Shown here in pieces: positions 11,460 to 23,400 of a stretch of DNA of 64,000 nucleotides. Source of the DNA: Puccinia triticina (Eukaryota > Basidiomycota > Pucciniomycetes > Pucciniales > Pucciniaceae); the NCBI RefSeq assembly GCF_026914185.1, contig NC_070569.1:5518001-5582000 (forward strand), written 5' to 3'. Position 1 is the stretch's first letter. Each line of letters begins with the position of its first letter. The notes under the pieces are model-generated. The model was not told the DNA's origin. It did no database searches and saw only the letters and a program-made list of their open reading frames with translations. The position numbers were made by a program, and so were the translations under genes.

Positions 11460-14400
11460 CAATGACCGGTGTGTGCCGGTCATCGAGCGGCTATGTGTAC
11501 CTGCTTGATGACTGGCGTGTGCTGGTCATTGAGCGGGTATGTGTATCCGCTCAATGATTGGCATGTGCCGGCCATCAAGCAGGTATGTTTACCCGCTTGG
11601 TGACCGGACTGTGCCGGTCATTGAGCGGGTTGTGTACCGGCTCAATGACTGGCGTGTGCTAGTCATTGAGTGAGTATGTGTTAGAGATTGCCTCTTGCAC
11701 CCGGGTACCCACCGCGGGTGCGGGTACCCGCCTGAAATTTTGCAAAATCTCAACACCCGCACCCGCACCTGGCACCCGCCGGCGTGTGCTTGGCGGGTAT
11801 ACCGGGTACCTGCCGGCGGGTGCCGGGTGCGGGTGCGGGTGTTCAGTTTTTGGGCTGGAAAAAAACAGGTACCCATCCGGGTACCCGCCCATCTTGGTGG
11901 GCCAGATGGATCAGAGGGATCTCTCCACTTGGAGAGGTGGGAGGTGTACATACCACCTCAAGCGGAGCAATCCCTCCGCCCAGATTGTGCACCTCTTCGA
12001 CTGGAGGGATCCCTCCGGTCAAGGAGGTACTATACCCCCGGGACTCCGGGAGGAATCCCCGGGTCAGCGAGTATATTGATGACCGGGAGGATTCCCTCCC
12101 GGTCATTGATATAATCAATGGCTGGGAGGACTTCCTCCCGGTCATTGATAAATAATCAATGGCTGGGAGGACTTCCTCCCGGTCATTGATAAATAATCAA
12201 TGGCTGGGAGGACTCCCTCCCGGTCATCAATATAATCAATGGCTGGGAGGACTTCCTCCCGGTCATCAATATACTTGCTGCAATGACCGGGAGGAAGTCC
12301 TCCCTCCCGGTCATCAATATAATTGATGGCTGGGAGGACTCCCTCCCAGTTAGAGATGGCCTCTCGCACCCGGGTACCCACCGCGGGTGCAGGTACCCGC
12401 CTGAAATTTCGCAAAATCTCAACACCCGCACCCGCACCCGGCACCCGCCGGCGTGTTCTCGGCGGGTATACCGGGTACCTGCTGGCGGGTGCCTGCTCTG
12501 ATATACTCACTTCCGGTGAGAAATCCCTCCCGGTCAGCAATACATACACTTGCTGACCGGGAGGGATTACCACAGTCAGCAAGCTCATCGCGATGGCCGG
12601 GAGGGAGTCCTCCCAGCCATTGAGCCATTGATTATATCGATGACTGGGAGGGAGTCCTCCCAGCCATCGAGACATCGATTATATCGATGACTGGGAGGGA
12701 GTCCTCCCAGCCATCAATTATATTGATGACCGGGAGGGAGGACTTCCTCCCGGTCATCGCAGCAAGTATATTGATGACCGGGAGGAAGTCCTCCCAGCCA
12801 TTGATTATATTGATGACCGGGAGGGAGTCCTCCCAGCCATTGATTATTTATCAATGACCGGGAGGAAGTCCTCCCAGCCATTGATTATATCAATGACCGG
12901 GAGGGAATCCTCCCGGTCATCAATATACTTGCTGACCCGGGGATTCCTCCCGGTCATCAATATACTTGCTGACCCGGGGATTCCTCCCGGTCATCAATAT
13001 ACTCGCTGACCCGGGGATTCCTCCCGGAGTACCGGGGGTATAGTACCTCCTTGACCGGAGGGATCCCTCCAGTCGAAGAGGTGCACAATCTGGGCGGAGG
13101 GATCGCTCCGCTTGAGGTGGTATGTACACCTCCCACCTCTCCAAGTGGAGAGATCCCTCCGATCCATCTGGCCCACCAAGATGGGCGGGTACCCGGATGG
13201 GTACCTGTTTTTTTCCAGCCCAAAAACTGAACACCCGCACCCGCACCCGGCACCCGCCGGCGGGTGCTGAGCGGGTGTTCCGGGTACCTGCTGGCGGGTG
13301 CCGGGTACCCAAGTGCCATCTCTACTCCCAGTCATCGATATAATCGATGTCTCGATGGCTGGGAGGACTCCCTCCCAGTAATTGATATAATCAATGGCTC
13401 AATGGCTGGGAGGACTCCCTCCCGGCCATCGCGATGAGCTTGCTGACTGTGGTAATCCCTCCCGGTCAGCGAGTGTATGTATTGCTGACCGGGAGGGATT
13501 TCTCACCGGAAGTGAGTATATCAGAGCGGGTACCCGCCCCTGCACCCGGCACCCGCCAGCAGGTACCCGGTATACCCGCCAAGCACACGCCGGCGGGTGC
13601 CAGGTGCGGGTGCGGGTGTTGAGATTTTGCAAAATTTCAGGCGGGTACCCGCACCCGCGGTGGGTACCCGGGTGCAAGAGGCAATCTCTAACACATACTC
13701 ACTCAATGACTAGCACACGCCAGTCATTGAGCCGGTACACAACCCGCTCAATGACCGGCACAGTCCGGTCACCAAGCGGGTAAACATACCTGCTTGATGG
13801 CCGGCACATGCCAATCATTGAGCGGATACACATACCCGCTCGATGACCAGCACACGCCAGTCATCAAGCAGGTACACATAGCCGCTCGATGACCGGCACA
13901 CACCGGTCATTGAGTGGGTCTTATCCCACTCAATGACCGGCACACACCGGTCATTGCGTGGGTCTGATCCCACTCAATGACCGGCACACACCAACCGTTC
14001 TTCGAGATGGTACACTCCATGACCGGCAGACATGTTTGCCGGTCATTGAGAGGGATAAGACCCTCTCGATGACTTGCGTGTGCCAGTCATCAAGCAAGTA
14101 TGTGCCGCTCGATGACTGGCATGTGCCGTTCATCGAGCGGGTATGTGTACCCGCTCGATGGCTTGCGTTTGCCGGTCATTGAGGGGGATAAGACCCTCCC
14201 GATGACTGGCATGTGCCAGTCATTGAGTGGGATCAGACCCACTCGATGACCGGTGTTTGCTGGTCATCGAGTGGGATAAGACCCACTCAATGACCGGTGT
14301 GTGCCGGTCATCAAGTGGGATCAGACCCACTCAATGACCGGTGTGTGTCGGACATTGAGTGGTATTAGACCCATTCAATGACCTGAACACACCGGTTATT

Positions 14401-14850
14401 GAATGGGTCTAATTCCACTTGATTCCGGCGACTTTCAATGTATGTAGGGCCCTTGTCTAGGAGGGATTCCTCTTGGACAACCGGTGTATGAAGTAGTCGT
14501 CCAGGAGGTATCCCTCCTGGGCGACTGATATATGAAGGAGTCGTCTGGGGGGATCCTAGTTGTCTGGGAGGGATCCCTCCCGGGCGACTGGTGTATGAAG
14601 GAGTTGTCCGGGAGGAATTGCCTCCCGGACGACCGTTATGTAGGCGGCGACTGTTGTATGTATCTGTTGTCTGGGAGGGATTCCTCCCAAACAACTGGTC
14701 TATGAAGCGGTCATCCGGGAGGATCCCTCCCGGTCAACTGTTGTATGGGGCCGTCATCCGGGAGGGAGGCCTCCTGGACGACATTTGGTTGACTGGTGTG
14801 TTACACATGTTGTTGACTGGGAGGGATTCCTCCTAGTCCGCGTGGTTGGG
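11460..14850. repeat. array of hairpin-forming palindromes and large inverted repeats
   Basis: Hundreds of bases of short palindromic units. 11.46-11.68 and 13.68-14.40 kb consist of CTCAATGACCGGCACACACC/GGTCATTGAG-type hairpins separated by short linkers. 12.06-12.95 kb uses GACCGGGAGGAAGTCCTCCC units. 14.43-14.85 kb uses GTCGTCCGGGAGG/CCTCCCGGACGAC units. Superimposed are large inverted repeats, for example 11650-12060 against 13020-13730 and 12360-12640 against 13336-13570. It also contains CACCCGCACCCGCACC blocks and KpnI-like GGGTACCC words. Open frames inside it are by-products of the repeats. Confidence 0.85.
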
Positions 14851-15266
14851 TCTATGCGGCCTTGTCTGTCGGCTGGAGGGATGCCAGCCACTTGACAAGG
14901 GTGCTGGTATGTACTTATAAGGTGCTACTGCTGTGCCAGCTGAGCATCTCACAAGTACATAACTGCACAAAAAGTTAGTGTGGCTAAGCAGAGTATCAAC
15001 ATACTTGCTTAGCCTGAGCTAATCCATAAAAATACATGGACTAAACCTGGAATAAAGCTGGACAAACTCAGGTATGCAGCAATGTATCAGCCTGGATCTG
15101 GCATGTCAACTGACACCAATTTCTTGAGTTTTTTTCACAGTGATGCCAGCTTGTCAATGGCGCCCGGGACTTAATACCAACCCATGTCCAGGGGCATGGA
15201 GCCCCTGGGCAACCGACTCCCATATCTGCTGACGTAGCGGGTGGCACCCCCTCCGATAATGCTCCA

Positions 15267-15524
15267 ATGACGCTTGCACCGATGGCGTCGAGGGCATCTG
15301 ATCATCCCATTACCTCGGTCGCGTTAGGTACGGCCACTTCTGATCAAGTTGTTCAGCCCATGAATCCAACCCCCTTGTTGGACGCTCACACATCAGAAGC
15401 CCCAGGCCAACTTGCCTCTGCAGAAGTCCCAGGCCCTGATGCATCTAGCAAGCCAAGCTATGTTGAATCAGAATCGTCGATGGCCATCCCCGCCCCGGTG
15501 GTTAGCCCTTCCCCTGAGATTTGA
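15267..15524 (+). CDS. uncertain small ORF within the Tc1-type element
   Basis: An 85-residue ATG-initiated frame, Ala/Pro/Ser-rich (MTLAPMASRASDHPITS...). It follows a segment reading AATGGCGCCCGGGACTTAAT at about 15157, reminiscent of the sequence after an LTR in some retroelements, so it may be a gag N-terminal fragment. No motif is visible. Low confidence. Confidence 0.2.
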   Translation: MTLAPMASRASDHPITSVALGTATSDQVVQPMNPTPLLDAHTSEAPGQLASAEVPGPDASSKPSYVESESSMAIPAPVVSPSPEI

Positions 15525-15649
15525 AGGTCGCAGGCATGCTTTGGGGACGCCGGTAATCTCTCAGAATCCTTATATTGAAGCGTTTTCCCTCAGATATTAT
15601 CTATCATATGACTACATACACAAAGGTCCCAAAGTCCCAAACATTTCTT

Positions 15650-16287
15650 GAATACTTATCTTCCCTTTTCTTCACCTTCCTCTTCACCACCCAAAGATAC
15701 ACAAGATAGTGACCTTTCCCTGGATTTCATAGTCATATTATACACGATACACTAGATAGTTAGATATACACATATGCATGTTGTTGGGGGCATGATGCCC
15801 CAAGTATGAAATATATCCAACTTGCGCTTGATTTCTGAGAGGGTCAGAAATTGATTTGCAACCATGTGACCTCAATTATTGCCTGATAGTGCGCGGGCTG
15901 GGCCCCTGGGGATCAACCACGGACTTGCCGCCGCATATGCTCCCAACACATTAGCCTGGGGAGCACATTTGGACTTGGGTTAGGTGTTGCACTCGACATA
16001 CCGGGCCCCTGGGGAGCAATGCCAGACTTGGTTGAGTGCCACAACGCGCTCCATCTCGCACAACCCCAAGACCTTTCATTGCCCGCACGCAGCACATGAT
16101 AAGTAGATAATTAGACAGACAGGGGTCTTGTTTATTTCCTGCGCCAAGCGCCACAATATGAGGAAAGAAACAACATTGAGATGAAGGGACGTGGGGGAAA
16201 CTAGCTAAACAATGTAGGGAGCCACATAGACTGGCTGATAATAAGACTCCTGCCACCTACGCTGACAGGAGGTATTCAAAACTTGGC
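15650..16287. other. non-coding interior of the transposon
   Basis: Includes repeated GGGCCCCTGGGGA-type words (15899, 16004) and AT-rich sequence. No gene was seen. Confidence 0.4.
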
Positions 16288-17415
16288 CTAGTTGACCCGG
16301 GGAGCTCCGGGAGCATACCCGCTGTCGCGGAAAAGATTAGCCATCAATCTTGGCGTAACAAGGGTTGGCAACATCTCCTTGATGATCCGGGCGTCTTGCC
16401 GAGTGCCGGTGAGCAATTCAAGGCGCTTCAGGTTTGACTTCAAGACTGAGAAGACCTTCTCTATTGGGTTGAAGTCCGGCGAATACGTAGGCAAGTAAAC
16501 CAATACGATCCCGGCATTGGCGCAAATCTCGGTGATTTGGCCTCCGTGATGAATGGGTGCATTATCCATGACAAGCACGCTGTTTCTACCGGGGAAGGGA
16601 CTCATCACCGGGGCCTGGTAACCAAACCTGCAAGTCAGAAACAGCAAGCCGTGGGGAAAGCCATGAGAAACTCACCAGTACTTCCTCGATGAAGTACTCC
16701 ATGTCGACCCGTTGCATTGTACCTACCTGCGCTATGCACTCCAGCATCCCGTCCAACGACACAGCCGACATGACGGACACTTGGGGCGCACAAAGGTGCT
16801 TCCAGATCCAGGCCGTGCGGCGCCCGCGAAGGGCCCAAGCACCGTCTTGTGAGTGCATACCAAGGGAAACACCGGCCTCGTCTGCGGCCACAAGGAAGAA
16901 CCAGAAGTCAGCCTACTTCAATCACACCAGAGCAGGCCAAGGTATACCTCACCAACAAAAACGAGGTACTCCGAAGGGAAAGCCGCTATGCGATCAATAT
17001 AAGTTGCCCGTGCAAGGGCGCATTGAGCAGGGTTGACTGTTCGGGCCTTTTTCTTGGTCATGAGCAGCCGCAATTTCAACTTGGCTCGGATTGTGCTGAT
17101 CGGATGTCTGGTCCCGGTCATCGCTTGTATGTGGTTCTGTATCTCATCCACATACAGAGTCGGCTTGGTTTCTAGAGCCGCAAGAACAAACTCTGACTCC
17201 TCGCGGGTAAAGGCCAACGGGAGGCCACGGTCGCTGTACAGGGCCGGATCTCTGACGACATCCCGGGTTTGGCGGTAGATCGTCCTCCAGCGTAGGAAGG
17301 AATCCGGTGACACTTTTACGTCCAGTGCTCGGTTGATTTTGGCCAGGGAGAGGCCGCGCAGGCTCATCTTGATCATGATGATCTTGACATCGCGCTGATA
17401 TTTCACAAAGACCAT
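16288..17415 (-). CDS. Tc1/IS630-type DD34E transposase, apparently intact
   Basis: DDE transposase acting on the ends of the surrounding element. The three-exon model is 17415-16953, 16881-16676 and 16614-16288, with GTGAGG/CAG and GTGAGT/CAG introns. It totals 331 codons plus stop with consistent phases. The N-terminal half has a helix-turn-helix region (MSLRGLSLAKINRALDV, then VSPDSFLRWRTIYRQT, later HPISTIRAKLKLR). The catalytic motifs are D1 in FVDEAGVSLG (the aspartate codon is split by intron 1), D2 in VLVMDNAPIHHG, and E3 in YSPDFNPIEKVF. There are 34 residues between D2 and E3. No internal stops. The ATG at 17415 is the first in frame. The intact frame suggests recent activity. Confidence 0.85.
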
Positions 17416-17993
17416 TTCTATATGGAAATGGGAGTGGATCAGCCTTAAAGGGGTTTATGCAGGGCCGTATGCCTAGCGGTCTTTTTTTGCATGGCCGTAC
17501 GCCTAGCGGGACGAGATGTGTTGTGATAGGGGAGGAGCTGGAATCAGACTTACTGGGTTGGGGCAAGCGGTGAGCGGGGGAGTTGTGAGCAAGAGGACGT
17601 GGGGGTGCGCGAGTGGCTGGCGAGGTTTGCCTGGGTACTGATTGACAGGTTGATTGGCGGCCAAGGGCAAATGGAAAGGCCAATTGGTCAGTTGGATACG
17701 GCAAAAAAAAGGGGGGTGATCCCTCACTGGTAGGGGCTGAAAGGTTTTTTAGGCGTGCAGCTGCGACTAAACGGGTTGATTGGCGGCTGGATGGCGGCCG
17801 AGGACAGAGAAGAGTGTGCAAAATTCAGTTGGTGGGACCAAAAAATGGGGGAGGGAAATGACTCACCGGTAGCGGTAGCGGTAGCGGGAAAATGAAAATC
17901 CGGTGTGTGGCTGCTGGGTTGCTGGCTGGGGGGCTGGCTTGTGGGTGCAATTGGTCGGGCGGGGAGGGGAGGGCGAGTCGGGGGGCATTTTTT

Positions 17994-18012
17994 GTGGGGG
18001 GGGGGGGGGGGC
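17994..18012 (+). repeat. poly-G tract in right TIR
   Basis: A run of Gs interrupted only at its edges, mirroring the C-rich tract at about 11126-11136 in the left TIR. Its length is likely to be unreliable in the assembly. Confidence 0.7.
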
Positions 18013-18205
18013 GGTGAGTGGGAGGGAGGATGGAGGAAGAAGGGGGAAGGAGGTGGAAGGTTGGGGGTATTGCAGGTCCGGTCGGCGACGGTTTTTGGTG
18101 GAATATTGGCGAAGGAAACTGCAAGCTTTCCTGCCTTTGCTGTAGCTCCCAAGGGGTGAGTTGGCAGATTTGATGTGTGTTTGGCACCCGCGGTGGCGTT
18201 GCTAA

Positions 18206-19222
18206 GGGCCCGTTCGGCCGCGCGGCAGAATCTCAATCTGAACTCGCAGTCCCCCGCAAAAGTGAGATTCTGACGAGATTCCGAATCTTGTCAAATGAGA
18301 TTTTTGTGAGATTTCAAAAAACCGTTTGGCTGCCAAAATATCTGGGAAAAATCTCTGATTGGTGATCTCGTCAGCCACCAAAGAGAGATTGCACTGAGAT
18401 ACAGCTATTTTACTGAATCTCAAGACCTGAAACAGAATCTCAACTCTCTTGACACTCACAAGGGACTTCAAAAACACCCACCACAATATGTACTACACCC
18501 TACAACCCCTCTCACCTCGATGGCCAACGGCTTGGTCCGGATGATCCTCAGTCAACACACCTCCCAGCCTAACTCGATTCACTACAAGCAGGCCCTTGAA
18601 AAGCACTTTGGAACGGGCAACTATGTATCATGTCACCACCTCCTCTTGATGGCTGATTGAACCGGCCATCAAGAGGAGGATACACCCTCTCAATGGCCGG
18701 TTGGACTGGTCATCGAGAGGAATACACCTCTCAATAGCCAATTGAACCGGCCATTGAGAGGAGTGCACACCCTCTCAATGGCCGGTTGAACTGGTCATCG
18801 AGAGGAATACACATCCTCTCAATGGCCAATCAAACCAGCCATCGAGAGGAATACATATCCTCTCGACGGCCAGAATTCAATCAGCCATTGAGAGGGTGTG
18901 CACTCCTCTTGATGGCTGGTTCAATCGGCTATCGAGAGGTTGTGTCCTCCTCTCGATGGCCGGTTCAATCAGCCATCAAGAGGATGTGTATTTGTCTTGA
19001 TGACCTGTTTGGCCGGCCATTGAGAGGGGGCTGTTGTACATGCATATCTAGTTGTGCAGCCAAACACCCTTGATCAGTAGAATCTGGATCTCAGTGTCAC
19101 AGATCCAGATTCCGGGAATGTTTGGCTGCCTGGCTGTCATTGGGCGAGATCAGAATCTGCCCATGGGCACATTCTGATCTCGCGAGATTGAGATTTTGGC
19201 CCCCGCGCGGCCGAACGGGCCC
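18206..19222. mobile_element. PIF/Harbinger-type non-autonomous element
   Basis: TIRs GGGCCCGTTCGGCCGCGCGG... and its inverted copy are flanked by a TAA duplication (18203-18205 and 19223-19225). A GGGCC(C/T)GTT start with a TWA duplication is the classic PIF/Harbinger/Tourist pattern. The interior (18650-19030) is an array of palindromes of the form CTCTCAATGGCCGG...TGGTCATCGAGAGG. No transposase frame. Confidence 0.8.
18650..19035. repeat. palindromic array inside the Harbinger-type element
   Basis: Roughly 60-bp hairpin units. Each has inverted arms CCTCTCAATGGCCGG and CTGGTCATCGAGAGG separated by a few bases (TTGAACT or similar), linked by ATACA(CAT) spacers. The core GGCCGG/CTGGTC resembles the GACCGG core of the arrays at 11.5-14.4 and 49.2-52.05 kb. 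Confidence 0.8.
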
Positions 19223-19275
19223 TAATATATCTGGTTTATGTAGCAACCCGGTTTAGCACCCGTGGTGGAGATGCT

Positions 19276-19838
19276 TGTATTGAAGGAAGAGTGGTATGAC
19301 CAAGCATCTTGCCAGGGATGTCACAATCACTTGAAAGATGCTGGCTTTTATACACCCAGGCCAATTCATTTGTCAGGGATGGCATACCGTTTCTGTGCTA
19401 GCTTAACTAAGCCTCTCGAACGGAGGGTCCGGGGGACCCTGCCCGGAGGGCTCTCCGCAGGAGAGGCTTACACCTAATGTCTGAAGTCTGGCAGGGAAAG
19501 GAAGGATTCTCAACCCCAAAACCACTAAATAATTATTTAAAAATCAATATGTACAAAGAAAACTGAATAGACAGTTTCATTGGCAGTGCTGATGCGCACC
19601 CTCACCCAAATTTTTGAGCAAAAAGCTCCAAAACTGATTGAAGGAATCCGTTTTGAAGGTCAAAGGAACCCTGAAGGATATTACATTGCTCTGAAGATCC
19701 ATTTTTGGATTTTCTGATAATATGCACAATTGAGTTTCCTATATGCAACAAAATGCAACACTACATGTGTAGGATCTGCGGGTTTGCGGATCCAGGATCC
19801 ACCAGGCATGATGGTTGCGCATCCTTAGTTTACATTTC
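19276..19838. other. intergenic with one short MITE-like palindrome
   Basis: 19399-19480 reads GCTTAACTAAGCCTCTC...GAGAGGCTTACACCTAATG with a GC-rich interior, a diverged relative of the Mutator-like MITE family. No clean duplication was found. The rest is featureless. Confidence 0.4.
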
Positions 19839-20439
19839 TGTAAAAATGATAGGTCAATTACTTTATAGAAACAGTTATTAATAAAGAACTCAATAACATT
19901 AATACACTTGAAACAATTAGAACAATTGTTAGACCAGTTAATGATAATAATAAAGTAATAAAGTAATGAAATAAATACCTAAATACGATGAATCAAAGGA
20001 AAGAAAATCTTAACACAATGACAACAACAACAATGTATAACAGAAGGAGATTCACGACGAAACAGCCTGATGGAAAAAGAAGTAATGAAGTCAATATCAT
20101 GATGAACAAAGTAATCGATAAATGTATTTGACTACCTGCCCAGAAGCTGATTCTGGCTCCTCCTAAATGTTAGCGATCGAGTGTTTGATTTGATTGATTG
20201 ATTGTCAAAGAAGAATTGCTTCGAGTAAGGATAGATCGATGATTGAGTGATGATTGATTGAAGAGCAATGTGATGAGTAAGAAGAAAGGGGGAGAAGATT
20301 TTTTGTCGGCGAGAAGAAGAAAGTTGCTGCTGAGAAACTGTCCGAACCGATTGACAGAGTATCGGGCATATGCGTCTACCACAGTGCATGCATAACGATA
20401 TGCATACACTAACTTCATGTGCGGGTTTTAAAGTTGACA
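19839..20439 (-). repeat. copia 3' LTR (601 bp)
   Basis: Begins TG and ends CA. Differs from the 5' LTR by scattered substitutions, a short indel near 20175 and the absence of the 215-bp insertion, so it shows the empty target site (TTTGATTTGATTGATTG). Confidence 0.9.
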
Positions 20440-20447
20440 CTCCTCCT
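20440..20447 (-). other. polypurine tract
   Basis: AGGAGGAG on the minus strand directly abuts the 3' LTR, as expected for plus-strand priming. Confidence 0.7.
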
Positions 20448-23400
20448 AAACACACACATTGACTAAATGTAATTGTTTAAAGACCGATAACAGTTTTATC
20501 TTCCCGAGAGGTTTTGTCAATACGTCGGCAATCATATCCGTCGTAGAAACTTGTTCGATTTGAAGCACTTTCATGATGATCAATTGACGGACATATTGAA
20601 AGCGGATTTCAATATGTTTAGTGTTTGGATTCAGTTGGGCTTCTTTGCTGATTATTACCGCCCCGGAGTTGTCGTTGAAAATCAAAGGCGGATCAATTGA
20701 GATGTTGAGGGACGTGATAAGATTTGACATCCATCGCAGCTGTTTAGCACATTTGTTTATCAATATGAACTCAGCCTCGGTAGTGGATTGAGCTACCACC
20801 GGTTGCTTTTTCGTTGTCCAGGAAATGGGGTTACCGAAAAATGTAATCACATAACCAGAAATGGATTTTTTAGTGACCATGGATGTACCGTAGTCCGCAT
20901 CAGCCCAGCCACACAAGGCATCGATTTGCTGACATTTACGAAAATGTATGCCAACATCGGTCGTACCTCAAAGATATTGGAGAACGTGTTTGATCATGGA
21001 CCAGTGACACAAGGAAGGGGATGACGAAAACTGAGCTAAAACGTTGATCGTGAAAGCAAGATCCGGTCGAGTGTGGAGCGCAAGATAGTTCAACATGCCA
21101 ATCGCTTTCTGCATTGTTTTCACGTCAAAAGGCGGAGAATCTGAGGCCACAACTCGATGAAAGTTTAACGGTGATGGCGCTTTGACAGTTGTGCAGTCAG
21201 TCATGCCAAACTCATCCAGAATTTTGTTCGCAAAGTCTGATTGATGAATGATAAGAGAGCCGTCTTTTTGCCAGTCAAAGGTATAGCCAAGATGTTGCTT
21301 CGGATGCTCGTTAATCTTCAACGCGTAAGATTTCTTCAATTTGTCCAGAAACGCCAGAATATCCTTACAATTTTGCCCGACAACTAGCCCATCGTCCACG
21401 TGCATATGAAAAAAGATCAATTTATCCTCATTATGAAATAAAGCATCATCCAACAAAGATGGTTCAAAATTAAGAGACTTTAAGGTTGAAACCAGATGCG
21501 CCTTCCACATACGCGGCGCTTGCTTTGTTCCGTAGAGTGACTTGTTGAGTTTCCACACCCAACCCTTCTTGTTGGGATCCGGATCTTCAAAACCGAGCAC
21601 TTGAGAGACGTAGATAGATGCATCGATATTGCCGTATAAAAACGCCGTTTCAACATCAAACTGAAAAACTGCCATGTCGAAGTTCACCACTAAAGAAAGG
21701 ATCATCTTGAGGGACTCATTTCGCGCCACCAATGAGTAAGTTTCAAAGTAATGAAGCATGTGTTCTTGATGATTACCGAACACCACCCAACGAGCTTTGT
21801 GACGTATAATTTCTTTGAACTCGTTAAGTTTTCTTGTCAATAACCACATACCTCCAATTGTTTTGTCGTCCGATGGAGGTGGCACAAGAGTTCAAGTGTT
21901 TTTTGACTGTAGCGAGTTAAATTCAGACGTCAAAGCTCCCTCCCACTGCGGCAAAGCTGATTTGTTGTTCATAGCATTGCTTATTGATACCGACTCGGTC
22001 AGATTCAGTTCAGGAAACTCCGAAATAGAAACGAAATTTGTGTGAGGCAAATTTTTATTCAATCGTCGCGCGCCTTGAATGATGTTTGACGGATCAACAT
22101 TGGAGGTAATATCTTTTGGGGCTAATTGATTTCGCGATCCCCACTCATAGGTAAAGTGTTTCGTTGACTGTCGATTAGTAGACGAAGAGGACGGATCAGT
22201 TTGACGAGTCGGCAATTGCAGCGCAGGGGAGGCAGGAATCGGAGGAAGAACAGGAGGCAACAACGAATTTGTAGAAGGAGCAGGTGGAGTGGAAGGAGGC
22301 GGAGTATGTGTCGCATGAGTAGAGGTGGGTTCAGTGATATGTCGACTGTGGCGAGACTTTGTAGACATATCAATATCTACTTGTTCCCCTTCATTTTCCA
22401 AATCTGCAGATGAAGTGGGCAAAGCACTAGATAGCTTAATCATTGCAGATTTGGAGTTGTATGGGAAGGAAAGAATTGATGGAGTAAAGTCTTGACTGAT
22501 AATCGTCCGACGAGATATAGGATCAAGGAAACGCATAGCGTCTGATCGGGGCTCATAGCCAAGGAAAAGCAGAGGTTTAGATGGTGGAAGGACTTTGGAA
22601 GGGGACTTGGTATGCACGTATACTTTGAGACCAAATGGCATAAGGGTATGGATTTGTCTTACTTGTTTGATGACCGCATGTTCTTTGACAAGAACCGAAT
22701 TTGGTGATTTCCAACTGAGTGCCGAAGTTGGCAGCATGTTGATTAGAACCGAAGCAAATTTAGCCGCTTCATCCCAGTAGTTGAGGGGAACCAAGCACTG
22801 AGCCAACATGCATCGCATCTTCATTAGCAGTGTTTGGTTGAAATGTTCCGCCAAACCATTTGTCTGAGGTGAGTTAGCTGGACCCTGTTCCAAAGATATT
22901 CCGCGCTGAGATAGGAAGGATTTAAACACAGTTGAGCCAAACTCTCCGCCACGGTCAGTATGAAGAATGGATGGAGTTACGTCTAAATGATTTTTGATTT
23001 TGTTTAGATAAGACATTATTTTTGTCTCGGATTCCGATTTCTTCTGCATTAGATAGATTCGATTAAAACGCGAGAAATCATCGATTAAAACCAAGACGTA
23101 TCGAAACGAGCCCTGAGAATTTGGCGAAACCTGTAAAACGTCCATATGAATCATTCTGAATGGAGCGGAGGCGGACGGAAGGGGATTGCTGTGTGAAGAA
23201 CGCTTGAGTTTAGCCATCCTACACACCTTGCAATTAACCAAAGATCCGGTTTTATTGGTAGGAGTTATCTTGATTAGTTTGAAGAATTTTTTTCAAGTAA
23301 TTGTTGGAAGGATGTCTGAGAATTACATGCCAATCTTTAAGAGCATTGCTCTCATTTATCGACAGGAGTGATTGCGATGTGACAACACTGGAACCTGACG

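Larger units (their letters stand above)
10973..18142 (-). mobile_element. 7.17-kb Tc1/IS630-type DNA transposon with long TIRs
   Basis: Left end CAGCAAAGGCAGGAAAGC at 10973 and its inverted copy ending at 18142 are each flanked by TA, the Tc1/mariner target. Imperfect TIRs run about 380 bp (10973-11350 versus about 17765-18142). They include matching C-rich/G-rich tracts and the GATTTTCATTTTCCCG block. The interior holds a dense palindromic repeat array (about 11.46-14.85 kb), a low-complexity stretch (15-16.2 kb) and an apparently intact transposase gene on the minus strand (16288-17415). TIRs of this length and the array are unusual for the superfamily. Confidence 0.85.
10132..19275. mobile_element. 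outer TIR element split by three nested insertions
   Basis: Termini are AGCATCTCCACCGCGGGTGC at 10132 and its near-exact inverted copy ending at 19275, with the match continuing through TAAACTGCGTTGC/TAAACCGGGTTGC. Removing the inner elements (10317-10881, 10973-18142, 18206-19222) leaves an ordinary MITE-sized element of about 390 bp. No clear target duplication was found, so the superfamily is unassigned. Confidence 0.6.

Noticed and set aside
10904..11508. Proline-rich frames
   Set aside because: They lie in the C-rich left TIR of the Tc1-type element and are mirrored in the right TIR; composition, not coding, explains them.
11589..13783. Many overlapping open frames of 60-177 codons
   Set aside because: They repeat the same peptides in several frames and on both strands, as expected from inverted repeats, and have no gene structure.
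13680..14400. Regular repeats resembling a CRISPR array
   Set aside because: The units are palindromes with short similar linkers inside a eukaryotic transposon. There are no unique spacers and no cas genes.
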